64,000 nt of DNA from contig ML976729.1 of the NCBI GenBank assembly GCA_010015655.1, forward strand, positions 167,274 through 231,273, written 5' to 3'. The notes beneath the pieces are model-generated. The model was given only the letters and a program-made list of their open reading frames with translations, was not told where the DNA came from and did no database searches. Shown here in pieces: positions 35,301-46,000 of this stretch; positions within the stretch are counted from its first letter, which is position 1, and each line of letters opens with the position of its first letter. This stretch comes from Bimuria novae-zelandiae CBS 107.79. Its lineage: Eukaryota > Ascomycota > Dothideomycetes > Pleosporales > Didymosphaeriaceae. The translations under genes were made by a program, and so were the position numbers.

Positions 35301-37260
35301 CGTTAAGGTCTGGCGAGAGAACTATAGATAGTCTAGCCCGTATTAGATAATTGCCCTCCATGTTAACAAGCAATTCGTGGTTATTAAAATTAATAATAAA
35401 TAAGTCACCTTTTGCATTACTGCAGTGCGCCCGTATTATGTAGACAATACGACCATTATTACCCCTCCCGTAGAGGACGAGGTCAACGGTGGCTCTAATA
35501 ATAATTTTACTCCTATTATAAAGGAGCCCGCGCCCAAGCGTAAGCGCGATAGGCCAAAAAGCTTAAGGAACAAGCTAAAACCTAACAAAGTTATAACTGC
35601 TATAGTACACCTTAATTAACGTAAGCGTAATAATCTTGTCCTAGCTAAGAAGCTGCGAGCAGTCGGCAAGATTATAATACTAGGGTAACTATTTAAAGTA
35701 TCTATAAAGGCAGAGATTAACGCCCTTATAATATAAGGCGTCTTTTGCTTCAAGAAGTATAGTCCTTACTATTATAATAAGGTCCGTATCTTTAAGTTAC
35801 GCATCGTTAATAAAGTTAAGGGCAAGACTACTAATCGCCCGTATAAAAAGTCCCGTCTTGTTATCTAAGGATACGCTAATAACGATAAGAAGCTTATTCT
35901 AACATAGTCTTCTACTATCTAGCGTGCAAGCCAGCGTGTGATTATCGCTCTAGCACTATTACTATTGAAGCTGGGCATGTACCTCTGGCTCCGTGACATT
36001 ACTTAGGCCTATACGCAATCGGATGATCCACTCTAGCGTACTATTATGGCTGATATACCAGCCCAGCTTAAGGAAAGTTATGATCTAACAAACATAGTTA
36101 TAGTTATTATTAAGCCGCTGTATGGCATTGCTAAAGCAGGTGCCTATTGGTGGTCAACGTATAATAAACACCACACCAAGACTCTCCACATAGTGACATC
36201 CACTTATAATCTATGCCTGCTTATTAGTAAGGCCAGTAGCAAGTGCTTTGGCATTATTAGCATGTAAACTAACGACACGCTTAGTCTGTTTAATAAAGCT
36301 TTTATAGACCTTAAGGACTAAGAGCTACGTTTTAAGGTTAAGCCTAAGTAGTTTCTCTTACTAAACGCGTAAATCGACTTTAATGGCTACATTATTAAGC
36401 TTAATAATAATAATTACGCCATTACTCTACGCTAGAAGAAGCAAGGCGAGAAGCTAGAAATAGCTAATAATAAGTAATTATACATTTAATAGCGCGCTTG
36501 AGGTGCTTATATTACGATAATTTATTAACTAGAGGCGAGCTTCGACCTCGCCGCTGTAGCCCAAGCGAGTGAGCCTATAAAAGAAGAAATTGCTAGATTA
36601 AATAAGCGCATTATTTAGTAGAAGGAGAATATTACTCGCGGCCTTAACTTTATCCTACTAGACTTAAGTAACTTAAAGCTATACGCCTTTATTAACGTAT
36701 TATTTACTAATAATAAGGACATGTTATTATAAATAGGCTTTGTGATCACGCTTGGTAATAAGACTAAAGATAGCGATTATAACTTTAAATTTACTAGTAA
36801 TATTATTTACTAGTTATTTATTAAGTGCAAGCGCGTTACTCGCAGCGTCCTTGTATCTAAGATCTACGCGATAGCCTATAGAGTCGACATTATAATTACA
36901 ATTGGCGGTACAATTAATATAATTATATAGCGACTTAACCTCCCTAATGTCCCTATTATTATGTGCACTAACTCACGCTCCTTATATAATTGCCTTGTTA
37001 AGCTTAGCACCACTAAGGAGAAGCGCCTTATAATTAACATTATGGCTCTGCGTAAGGCCTATAAGCGCAGTAAGCTTATGGACATCCGCTAGATTAATAG
37101 ACGTGACAATCTAGTAGACTTAATAACTAAGGCCGGATCTAACTTAGCTATAGAGTATCTTATTAACTATAACTAGCTCGAGCTTCGCGTGCAAGGCTGG
37201 GTCAATCGTGCTAAAGTTAATACTATAGAGCACGATCACGACAGTAAGAAGTAGTAAGTC
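32400..37260 (+). pseudogene. gag-pol: Copia C gag-pol polyprotein, RIP-killed
   Basis: Gag spans about 32400-33700. Its zinc-knuckle region at about 33698-33745 reads CFIYKxPKCWLTRH, the fungal copia form CxxCxxxxCWSTxH with a Cys changed to Tyr. The protease start is IMPNTSAAGV (about 34095; usual DTGA). Integrase follows with an uninterrupted 94-codon run at 34765-35049 that contains VIKTDAGKNF. Reverse transcriptase lies at about 35800-36290 with IKPLYGIAKAGAYWW, and RNase H at about 36650-37190 with CTNSRSLYNCLVKL. Stops are mostly TAG. Dead copy; function as in A, B and F. Confidence 0.83.
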
Positions 37261-37412
37261 TATAATAGGAGTAGCAAGATAGGCACTAAGAGGGCGCGCA
37301 CTAGCGCTAGTCTGGTTAGAAAACTAGCAACTGTTACGGATCGTGTTTTATTACAGATTTGAGCGTTCTAGGCTGAACTGGCTATATGTAGCATAAAAGA
37401 AAAGATAGCCAG

Positions 37413-37654
37413 TGTTGGTATTAAACCTGCGCAACACTACTACGGCTTTTACCGCTATGTAGTTTGCCTGTGGTTTGTTGCGTAGTTTGCCTGCGGTTTG
37501 TTGCGCTAGTCCTGATCGGGCTAGCAGGAAACAAACCACACTTGATAAATACTTCTTACAACAGCCCACCACAATAGATCTGCAATCAAGAATCAAATCA
37601 ATACCACATCGTTGCAACGAAGTCTTGATCCAACAGCCTATTGCCGTATCAACA
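37413..37654 (+). repeat. 3' LTR of copia C
   Basis: 242 bp, intact TGTTGG and CAACA ends, followed by CTTTA. Confidence 0.92.
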
Positions 37655-38489
37655 CTTTAAGATAATAGACTATATATTTATAAAGTTTAAGCGGGCTATA
37701 GAAGATACTTACCTAAAAAAGGGTTTTTATTTTAAGTATAGTATTAACTACAAATGGGCGAATCTTAAAGAGTACTATATTAAATTAGACACGATACTTA
37801 TCTATTAAGCCGCCCTAGCTTTTTACCTATCCTATAGTTACGACTATTTTCAGCGACACTAGAAAAAAGCGATAAAAGAGCTATAATAGTATAAGGATAT
37901 ACAGTTAGCCGTTTATAGCCTATTTAATAAATATTAGCAATAGACCAAAGTTAAAGCTTAAGCTTAAGCTAGGCTCCTAGAGGACGATAATAGCAGAGAT
38001 AACTTTAAAATTAATAAATAATTTTTATTTAGGAAGAGAATAATTAGCGCATTAAATACGTAATAAAATAAAGCTAAAATAGTTAATAAGCTTAACTTAT
38101 TTTAAATATATATAATTTATACTAAGGATCGTGACGTTGCAGATCCTCTTAGGTAGTAGAGCTAGCATTAATTTAAATATCTAGTGCTTTATTAGATAGC
38201 ACTAGATTTTTATTTTTATTTTTAATATAAGTACTAAGTGCGAGAGAGTTTTTATCTAAATAAAAAAAATTATAAATAAGCGCAATTAACTATTATTTAA
38301 GACTATTAAGGCTAGGTAGCTTTAAAAATAATAGTTAATAAAAGGCCTAGTAACGTAGGAGCGTGTATATAATAGTAAACAAGTATATTTATTATAACGC
38401 TATTAGTCTAATGAACCTTTTTAGTAAAGTAATTATTACTAATTAGACTATTAGACCTAGACTAACCGGCCTGTTAAACACAGATAGAC

Positions 38490-38563
38490 CTAGACCGACA
38501 GACCGGCATCCTATACAAACCCAGACCGACAGACCGAAGGCCCCGGTCTAGGTCTGTCGGTCT
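38490..38563. repeat. Direct and inverted GACCGACAGACC motifs at the hAT right edge
   Basis: AGACCTAGACCGACAGACCG, then CAGACCGACAGACCG, then the inverted form CGGTCTAGGTCTGTCGGTCTG lie within 74 bases. The last two can pair as a hairpin around GGCC. They mark the change from mutated to normal sequence. Confidence 0.6.
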
Positions 38564-39523
38564 GTTGGCCACACTGCACTCTCCCAGAGAGAACAAACGA
38601 GGTCCGACTTATGGGCCCACATGCAGAACAGGATCGATTGGATCGGGATTGTCATTGGAAGCGCCTCTGTTGGTTTACTTTCATATGCATTCACGTAAGC
38701 ACGCCGCACTTTGTCTCAAAATTACTACTAACGAGATAGAAATATAACGCATAATCTGTCCGACATTACCAAATCTAGTACACTCATCACCTTGATATTA
38801 TCGATTGCGTTAGCCCCAGCTTTCATGCTCTGGGTCGGCCACCAAGAACGACTTGGAAACCCAGCAGTAATCCCAAACTCACTGTGGCGTAATCGTATCT
38901 TCACGACTATTTGTCTTGGTCTATTTCTTTCCTGGGGGGCTTGTACTAGTTTCCGATTCCTACCAGAGTCTTTTTTTTTTCAAAGAGTCTAGGGCGTATC
39001 TCCTTTGCAGACTTCACTGCGTTTTTTACCTGGCGTAGTCTCTGCAACGATCAGCACTCTAGTTGTAGGGCTCGTTGCTCATAGAGTTCACATTGGCTGG
39101 GCAATATCATGTGGTATGCTACTGACAACTGTGGGGATTCTCCTCATGTGCGTTATACAGCCACAGTGGTCATATTGGGCGTGCGCATTTCTGGTAGTCA
39201 TCTTAAGTCCTATTGGAGGAGATGCACTCTTCATGATATCAAACTTGATTATTACGTCTGTTTTTCCTCGACAGACGCAAGCACTTGCAGGAGGCGTACC
39301 CAACACAATCACGCAACTCGCGAAGACGATGTCTTTAGCAACAAGCGGGGCTATAGCAGGCAGTGTAACGTCTCACAGTCGTCACGATCCAAAGATATCG
39401 CCTTCAGCTCTGATGGAGGGTTACAGGGCCGCCTTTTGGTACTTCTTCGCATTGTCTTGCGCTACCGTATTGCTGTTCGCCTGGGGGTTGAGAGGTGTCG
39501 GTAGGCTAGGTATAAAGGCGTAG
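38562..39523 (+). pseudogene. Major facilitator transporter, 5'-truncated and with a premature stop
   Basis: Exon 38562-38694 and exon 38779-39523 flank an 84-nt intron (donor GTAAGC at 38695, CTACTAAC branch-like site near 38725, acceptor CTAG ending 38778). The protein is a run of hydrophobic segments (NRIDWIGIVIGSASVGLLSY; ALAPAFMLWVGHQE; LPGVVSATISTLVVGLVAH; NTITQLAKTMSLATSG), as in fungal DHA2-type drug/H+ antiporters (family inference). The first half is missing, replaced by the hAT edge. One in-frame TAG at 38990-38992, probably from CAG, breaks the remainder. It would have been an integral membrane exporter; substrate unknown. Not functional. Confidence 0.75.
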
Positions 39524-40003
39524 GCAAATGTGATTAGACTCAAATTGTAAAGATTTCAAAAAATAATCAACTATTAATGCAATGCATTGAGTGGATATAT
39601 ACCCATTTCAACACGAATCAATTCGAATGAGTATCAACGCGGCTTGAAGGCGTAAGCCAGAGACTTGTACCCCCAGTGTATCATACCTCGATTTTCGGCA
39701 TGTCTTTCAAGGTAAGGGCACTCCTTGACCATTTCTTTTAAAGGGCACAATAAGATTGTGGAGAAGGTCCTAGCTAGGGGCGCGAATGTGTGCAACTGCA
39801 AAGGTTCGATATTTCTCTCTGAAAATTTGGTAGCCATGTTAGTTCAGCCCATTTCTCTTAGTCTATTGCATAGAGACATTCGAGTGTTCGTTCCAGTCTC
39901 GTGTGATGTGGGTAGCAAGATAATATCTTCTCGAATCTCATTAGATGCTTCGACTACAGCATATTATATTCGTAATACGTGTATGCCAATTCCCAGTCAG
40001 AGC
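39524..40003. other. Spacer with a possible ankyrin-repeat relic
   Basis: Normal base composition. At 39743-39806 on the plus strand one frame reads GHNKIVEKVLARGANVCNCKG, close to the ankyrin-repeat pattern GHxxIVxxLLxxGAxVN, but it extends no further in either direction. On the minus strand a 67-codon frame (39634-39837) overlaps it and matches nothing I know. The rest is the 3' flank of the hydrolase gene and of the transporter relic. Confidence 0.35.
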
Positions 40004-40778
40004 CTAAGACCTGGAAGCCAAAGCAATGCAGCTGAATTGAAGGCTCCCTCCACCACCATCCGAATTCAACTTCATGATCCTTTTAATTCCCATGTCAAGC
40101 GCTCGCAGACTGAGAACGTCCTCGTCGTCAGCAAGATGTCCTCTCTCCAGGGGACCCTTCCTCGACCCTTCAAGCTCCCAGAGCTTCCCACCGCTCTTAA
40201 CGAAACTCACGAAATGCCCACCATCACGCTCATCCGTCGGATCCGCATAGCTGTCGCCGGCCTGCTCAACCGACTTGTGAGCAATTTCGAATGGCTCGTT
40301 GTTGTATAGCATTTCGGCGCGTTTGGTCATGTCCAGTGGTATAGCAAGGTTTCGTATCGCCGCGAGATCCGAATCAGGCTTAATAAAGTCGACGGCCGGG
40401 CCATTGATCAAGCTATGTAGCAGACTGATGGAGCCGCAGGCGTGGCCGATGGTCTGCTTAAACCAGATGACGGGCTCGTCAGGTCCGGAGCCAGAGTAGG
40501 GTTGCATATCAGCGTCTTCGGCCTTGCGACTTCGATCCCAAGCTGGTGTGAGTGGAATAATTACCAACAGAGCTAGGGCAGGTCGAGGGATATGTGTGAG
40601 TAGTTCGGGTTCATCCAGAGAATAGACGTCGTAGAATTGGAGCTCGGACGATAAACCCAACTTTGTTGCCAATTGGTTCATTACATCAGGGTTGTTCTCT
40701 GCCATTTGCGATTAGTTTCCACTAAAAGACAAGTGGACCACGGCCCTTACCAAGCATTGCCCATGTCTTGTTTTCCAT
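40004..40778 (-). CDS. Ubiquitin carboxyl-terminal hydrolase, UCH family (peptidase C12)
   Basis: Two exons on the minus strand: exon 1 40778-40751 (28 nt), intron 40750-40699 (52 nt, donor GTAAGG, CTAAT branch-like site, acceptor GCAG), exon 2 40698-40004. The spliced protein is 240 residues, the usual UCHL3/Yuh1 size. This start is preferred over an ATG at 40705 because it supplies the family's amino-terminal Trp-x-x-Leu-Glu-Asn-Asn-Pro (KTWAMLENNPDVMN). The active-site block QTIGHACGS puts the Gln at 91 and Cys at 97; the His is at 171 (GGHFVSF). The usual catalytic Asp position (LYELDG in relatives) is Glu 186 here (LWELEG). UCH enzymes release ubiquitin from small adducts and precursors in cytosol and nucleus. 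Apparently intact, the only such gene in the window. Confidence 0.88.
40699..40750 (-). other. Intron of the UCH gene
   Basis: 52 nt, GTAAGG...CTAATCG...GCAG on the minus strand. Splicing keeps the frame and restores the conserved amino-terminal motif across the junction. Confidence 0.75.
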
Positions 40779-40998
40779 GTTGGGAAATCAATAGATGGAC
40801 AATGGCAGAAAGTAGGTTAATGATTCAGATCGACGGTTATGTGGGGACGCTTTGTGGACGCTGCCTAACAGACTGATCAGCAGCTCAGCTGACGCGACAC
40901 GTGCGCCAAGGCCTTGCAGCCAAGTAACGTGTCTGTGCGCACGATGCAATACCAACACCAAAACACCCTTAATTTCAACACGCGATAACTCCACTGAT
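40779..40998. other. Upstream region of the UCH gene, no gene seen
   Basis: Normal composition, several short palindromic stretches (GCAGCTCAGCTG near 40880; CACGTGCG near 40898). It probably contains the promoter of the hydrolase; no TATA or CAAT box can be assigned with confidence. Confidence 0.35.
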
Positions 40999-41061
40999 AT
41001 GGCTCCGACTAACGATGCGCTTACAGAGATAGAATCGCTAGTACCTAGAGAGAAGTATTTA
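40999..41061 (+). pseudogene. Start of a pogo-type transposase, relic
   Basis: ATG at 40999 followed by APTNDALTEIESLVPREKY, which resembles the amino terminus of fungal pogo/Tan1 transposases just before their Psq-type helix-turn-helix. It is cut after about 21 codons by the inverted end of the piggyBac-like element. The continuation right of that element (50445-50504) is too short and mutated to confirm. Confidence 0.4.
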
Positions 41062-41115
41062 TATCCCCCGCATGGCCAAAATCTGCCGCACACGGGCCAC
41101 ATGGAAATGGCCAAT
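41062..41115 (+). repeat. Left inverted end of the piggyBac-like element
   Basis: 54 bp, unmutated copy; partner at 50391-50444 in opposite orientation. Confidence 0.8.
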
Positions 41116-41338
41116 CAGGACAGCTGCCAAGTAAACACCAAATCTGTATCGTGATGTTAGCAATTTCTGTTTACTAGCTAAAATACGCCTTTTTAAAATT
41201 GCCTATTTCTATAAACATGCTAAATGCTACTAGCCTACTTAGTAATAACTCTAAGTTTATAAAATATATAAAATATAGTAAATCTAACGCTGAAAAGTTT
41301 AATTTATTAATAAATCTACTATTTAATTAAAACCTCTT

Positions 41339-41768
41339 TGTTACGAACCAGGACGGGATGATGGGGGATGGGCGCTTATGAGGACAGGCGACCGAGGAAC
41401 GGGTTAACAAGTACGCTAAGGAGCTAGCCTTAGGGTTACGTGACTACTTAGTTAATTAGTAGTACTAAGTAATAGAGCAGGGCACGTGACTACTTAGTTA
41501 ATTAGTAGTACTAAGTAACTAAGTAAGGCAAGTATATATAAATACAGGATGGTTTCCTTTATTATGCTTCTTATAGTTAACTTATATATCTTCTGTGCGA
41601 GTATATTCTCTTATATAGATTAATAGTTATTTTATCTTATTATAAAATTAGATTATCTAGCCTCGCGCTACGTGTCGCATTAACTTATACTACTAAATAA
41701 TTTATAAAGCACTACGAAGCCTTACTGCCCTAACCTAGATTAGAATAAGGTGTAAGAGCCTTATAACA
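41339..41768 (+). repeat. 5' LTR of gypsy E
   Basis: 430 bp with two copies of CTTAGTTAATTAGTAGTACTA, each containing the inverted pair CTTAGT/ACTAAG. Confidence 0.9.
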
Positions 41769-42059
41769 CTTTAACTACCCTACAGTATAATAGCAGGACC
41801 TAGTTTAACCACTATAGCCTTAGCACCTAAGGAAAAGACCCTAAAAAAATAGTTATCGAACAAGCGGCTTAGATAGCCTAGCTTTAGGAAATTATTAACT
41901 AGATATATGTGCGTACCACAGCAGGAGGCGAACTGGGTTGATTCCTATCTAATAGAAGTCAGAGTGGCTATATACATGAAGTGGAGTATCCAGAAGATTC
42001 TGGATCTGCAAGGTCACATGACTGTGTGACGACATAGTAGAATATTCTAGAGTTGTGAT

Positions 42060-43060
42060 GTTGGCTAACAAGATAAGTAAGAAGATGAGCAAATAGGAAG
42101 ATACAAAATATTAACTAAAGGTCCTAAAGCCTAAACCCTACTCTAGGAAGGGCTATTTAGGGACGTTCCTAACCTAGATAGAACTGTTTATCCGCTACAA
42201 CCTAGGAAAGTTCAACATAGAATAAGATAAGATCTTAGTTACTTATATAAATATACAGGATAAAGTAGTTACATAAGCTAGGCTAATAATTAATAACTTC
42301 CTTAAGTATAGCAAACTAGAGGATTATACTTTAAATACTACTAAGGACGCCTTTAAGGACTAGGAATCCTTTTATAAGGCTGTAAAAGGAATATTTAGCA
42401 CTATTAATAAAGGATATTAAGCTAAAATACGCCTTTAACGCCTACGTTAGGAAAGATCTGCAGTACTTTATACACTAAAGTTTAAATAAATTATAGTAAA
42501 GCTTAATAGATAGGGAGAAGCCCCGCTTATAATCGCCTACTATAATAAATTAAAAGAATTAGTTAAAGACGAACTAGTCTACTAAGGAAAAGCGAACAAT
42601 CTAGAAGAGCTTATTAACAACGCTATTAAGGCAGACAATCGCCTATATAAGCGAAAGCTAGAGAAACAGTATAGCACCTAACTGCTTTCTAGGAAAGAAA
42701 GCAACGCTAGACCCGTCGAAAGAAATTAGGACAGAAATGTTATCATGACTAACGAAGCCCGATAGTACAAAAAGAGGAATGGCAAGGGAAAACAGCCGTA
42801 CAAGCTAAAGAAAGGCTACCAGGGCAGGAGCGGCATCTTACAGGAAGAGCGAGAACAAAGGTTTAAGAATAAGGCCTGCCTCTAATGCGGCAAATAAGGC
42901 CACTTTGCCAAAGACTGCGAAGGACAGGAGATTAAGGCTAATATAACTAACCTCCTATAAGTAGCCATGGCCACCCTTACGCTAGTAGAAGCAAAGGAAG
43001 TAGATCTTACGCAAGAGATCCCTAAACTAACATAAAAATAAGGAGAGGAATAAAAAACCC
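42060..43060 (+). pseudogene. gag: Gypsy E gag with zinc knuckle
   Basis: The plus-strand frame is closely similar to D gag (KLEDYTLNTTKDAFKD, FSTINKGY, ELINNAIKADNRLYKRK). The zinc knuckle at 42877-42918 keeps all four ligands (C-x2-C-x4-H-x4-C, ending GHFAKDC), with stops only at two non-ligand positions. The nucleocapsid would have packaged element RNA. Confidence 0.8.
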
Positions 43061-46000
43061 TCCGCGAATATTAAATCTTTTAATAATTAGTAGATAACAC
43101 CTACTAAATGTGTAATAGCACGTTATATTACTTGTTTTAATGCAAGGCAAAGGTAATTATCTAAGGACTACATACGTAGGACGCTTATTAGCTTGCTAAA
43201 AAGATACAAGGACCCCCGAAGCAGTACCTACGCCAGGTTACGATATAAGAACAACATACGCATGCCAAATAGTGGTAATACACACGAAAAGGATACTAAC
43301 AGCACTCTAAGGCTAGAGTTAAAGCCTCTTACTTTCTAGGAGGCTTAGAACACTATAGACTTAAGAAAGACTAGTATAGCGTACCTAATAACTACTATAA
43401 GCATTTTTTAGCCTATTAGGCTAAGCACTATAAATAGAATAACTAGTATTAATACTTTAATATTACCTACAAAATACACAGGTAATAGAAGTTTAAGACA
43501 GGCTAGTTCCCTTAGGGCCTAGACCCCCGCGACACTAGTATAATAATAAGAAATATATAGCCAGGAAGAGACGCGGACTACCTAATAATTAAATAAGACT
43601 AATATAACCCGTAGTGCTTCCCGTACCTAAGCCTATAGGAGGAAGTAGCTTCCTCTAATAGCTACCTAGGACACAATACATTAGCCTAGAACAAATATCT
43701 TACCCCAAATTACCCACAGCACGGGAACTAAGGGGTATATAAATTTAATAGGATTAGAGAGACCTACGCGCTATATTAATAATAATATAACTAGTATAGG
43801 GTTAAAGAAGTCTCGAAGCTAGCCTAGCTTAAGGGTTAGATCTAAGAGGCAGAAGCCTTATAGGAGGGCCAAAATAAGTCTAAGGACTCTAAGGATTTAA
43901 AAAACTAGATTATTATTAGGTAACAAGCCACACTAGTAATAGTGCAATTATTATGACTTATTAAGTTAACACTCGCTAGGTCGAGAAACGCTTAATTAAA
44001 GATATTATAGTATATAGACACTATGTTATAGCAACTATCAATCTAGGGGTAAACGCATGTCTAATAGCCCTATAAGTAGTTAAAAAATATAATATCCTAT
44101 ATTGTAATAAAAGAACGCTGCTGTAAATAGGACTTATAAACAGGACCTAGTTGTAAGGATACGGTGATAGTTAGCTTCGCCTTAAAACGGCGCCTGTATA
44201 AGTTAACATAGAAGGCCTAGAGAGCCAACACGTCTTCACTATCGCGGAGATAGGAGACATCAAAGCCATTGTAGGATACAAATAGCTAGAATAATATAAT
44301 CCACAGATAAACTAGATTAAACGAACAATTCTTCCCCGGAACCCCCTAGCGACGGCTTAGACGAGCCCGGACGAAAAGGAGACCCCCTAACCTCAGGCGA
44401 GGAAAGGGAACCGACTATCTAAGATACAAGAGATATTAGTATGCAAGATAGACAGGATTTTATAGCAATACCTAGAACAGGTGTATTATATATAGGTTAG
44501 GGAAACTAAGATAGTTCCCGAAGACCTAGGTCTGCCAGAAGAATATAAGGAATTTATAGACCTGTTTAAAGAGTACGACGAGACCGTCCTGCCTAAACAT
44601 AGGGAGTAGGATCACGAGATACTACTAGTAAAAGGAGCTAAGCTACGGCTAGAACGCCTAAGGCCCCTCACCTATAAATAGGAAAAAGAGTTAAAGGAGC
44701 TAATACAAAAGAATCTACGCTTAGGGAAGTAAAGATCTAGTTAAAGCCCTATAGCCTTCCCTATACTCTTTATTTATAAGAAAGACGGCAGACTGCAACT
44801 CTATGTAAATTATAAATAGCTAAATGCCATCATAGTTAAAAACTATTACCTATTACCCCTAATAACGGAGCTTATGGATTAACTCTAAGGAGCTAAATAG
44901 TTTACGAAATTTAATATCTAGGATAGATTCTACAGGATTTAAATAGTAAAGGGCTATAAATAGAAAATAGCCTTTTGCACGCAATACGGCCTTTTTAAGT
45001 ATATAATTATACTAATAGGGCTAACTAATATACTAGCAACCTTTTAGGAGCTAATAAATTAAGTATTATATAAATACTTAGACGTATTCTGCACGGCATA
45101 CCTCAACGATATATTAATATACTTAAGCGGAACACTAGAAGAACATAAGGAACATGTTCGCAAGGTGTTATAAAAGTTACAGGAGCATAGATTGCTCCTA
45201 CACCCCAAGAAATGTGAATTCCATGTCACGGAAACGGAATATCTGGGATTTGTGATATCCTAAGAAGGTGTCAAGATAGACCTAAAGAAGATCGCGATAA
45301 TAGAAGAATAATTACTACTAGAATTAATAAAGGATATTTAATTCTTTTTAGGCTTTACTAACTTCTACTACAAATTTATTAAGAACTACTCTAAAGTCAC
45401 TACTCTGCTAACGGAACTTACGAAGACAGGAAAATAGCAACCTTTATAAGAAGTAGAAAAGTGAGCTTTTAAATAGCTAAAGCGCCTATTCCTAATGGCA
45501 CCCCTGCTATAGATGTACGACCCAGAGCGGCGACATCGTATTTACACAAACGTATCTAACTCTGCGATAGGGGCCGTACTACTACAAGAATGTAATAATA
45601 AGAAATAGAGACTAGTCTTCTATTACGCAAGAAAGCTCTTAGGAGTAAAGCTTAACTATAAAATCTATAATAAAGAACTACTAGTAATTATTAACTATTT
45701 TAAGTAATAAGAAGTATAGCTTAAAGGAGCTAAGCACTAAATAGAGGTGTTCTTTAATTACCTTAATCTAACACGCTTTATAATAACTAAGAAGCTTAAT
45801 TAGCAATAAGCTAAATAGTCTAAATAAATAGTAAAATTTAACTTTCGCATCACGCATTTACTAAAGAATGTAAACGCTATAATAGACGCACTTAGCAAAT
45901 AATTAGATCTTATAAAAGAGGATAATAGAGGTAACTACGTTGCAATTCTAACTAAGGCAAGCGATAGAACTCTTTATTATAATAAGATATAACTTGCGCT

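Larger units (their letters stand above)
31834..37654 (+). mobile_element. Ty1/copia element C, complete, nested in the hAT element
   Basis: Two 242-bp LTRs (31834-32075, 37413-37654) start TGTTGGTAT and end T(C/T)AACA. CTTTA is duplicated outside (31829-31833, 37655-37659). Plus-strand copia polyprotein inside. Same family as element B by protein and by the sequence after the 5' LTR, although the LTRs themselves differ. The LTRs and about 250 bases inside the 5' LTR keep near-normal composition. Confidence 0.92.
30345..38240 (+). pseudogene. hAT transposase (two pieces, 30345-31833 and 37660-38240)
   Basis: The first piece has a BED-like zinc finger start (LCKIYHGKR, His further on, about 30530-30610), then the catalytic region with TFNLxTTLNRFNYI (about 30990-31040; usual form SxDxWTxPN), SHFINITS, and CRLRYISYIINLF, the hAT signature around the conserved Cys and His. 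The second piece continues with NYKWANLKEYYIKLD (about 37750) and ends with the hATC dimerisation region (YLVLYQIALDF, about 38180-38215). Gln and Trp codons are widely TAG. No other host-like function is suggested. Confidence 0.75.
30320..38563 (+). mobile_element. hAT-family DNA transposon, split by copia C
   Basis: The transposase is readable on both sides of copia C (31834-37654) and becomes continuous when C and one CTTTA are removed; about 2.4 kb is then left. The right end is probably at 38563. There GACCGACAGACCG-type motifs occur twice in direct order and once inverted (38490-38563), and the RIP-mutated sequence stops. Terminal and subterminal motifs of this kind are usual in hAT elements. 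No matching left end or 8-bp duplication was found, so both limits are approximate. Confidence 0.6.

Noticed and set aside
39088..39504. Overlapping frames on both strands within the transporter pseudogene
   Set aside because: Shadows of the transporter frame, which has the hydrophobic segments and intron expected of its family.
39725..40309. Plus-strand frame of 194 codons
   Set aside because: Most of it is antisense to the hydrolase gene; only the first about 30 codons resemble an ankyrin repeat, recorded separately.
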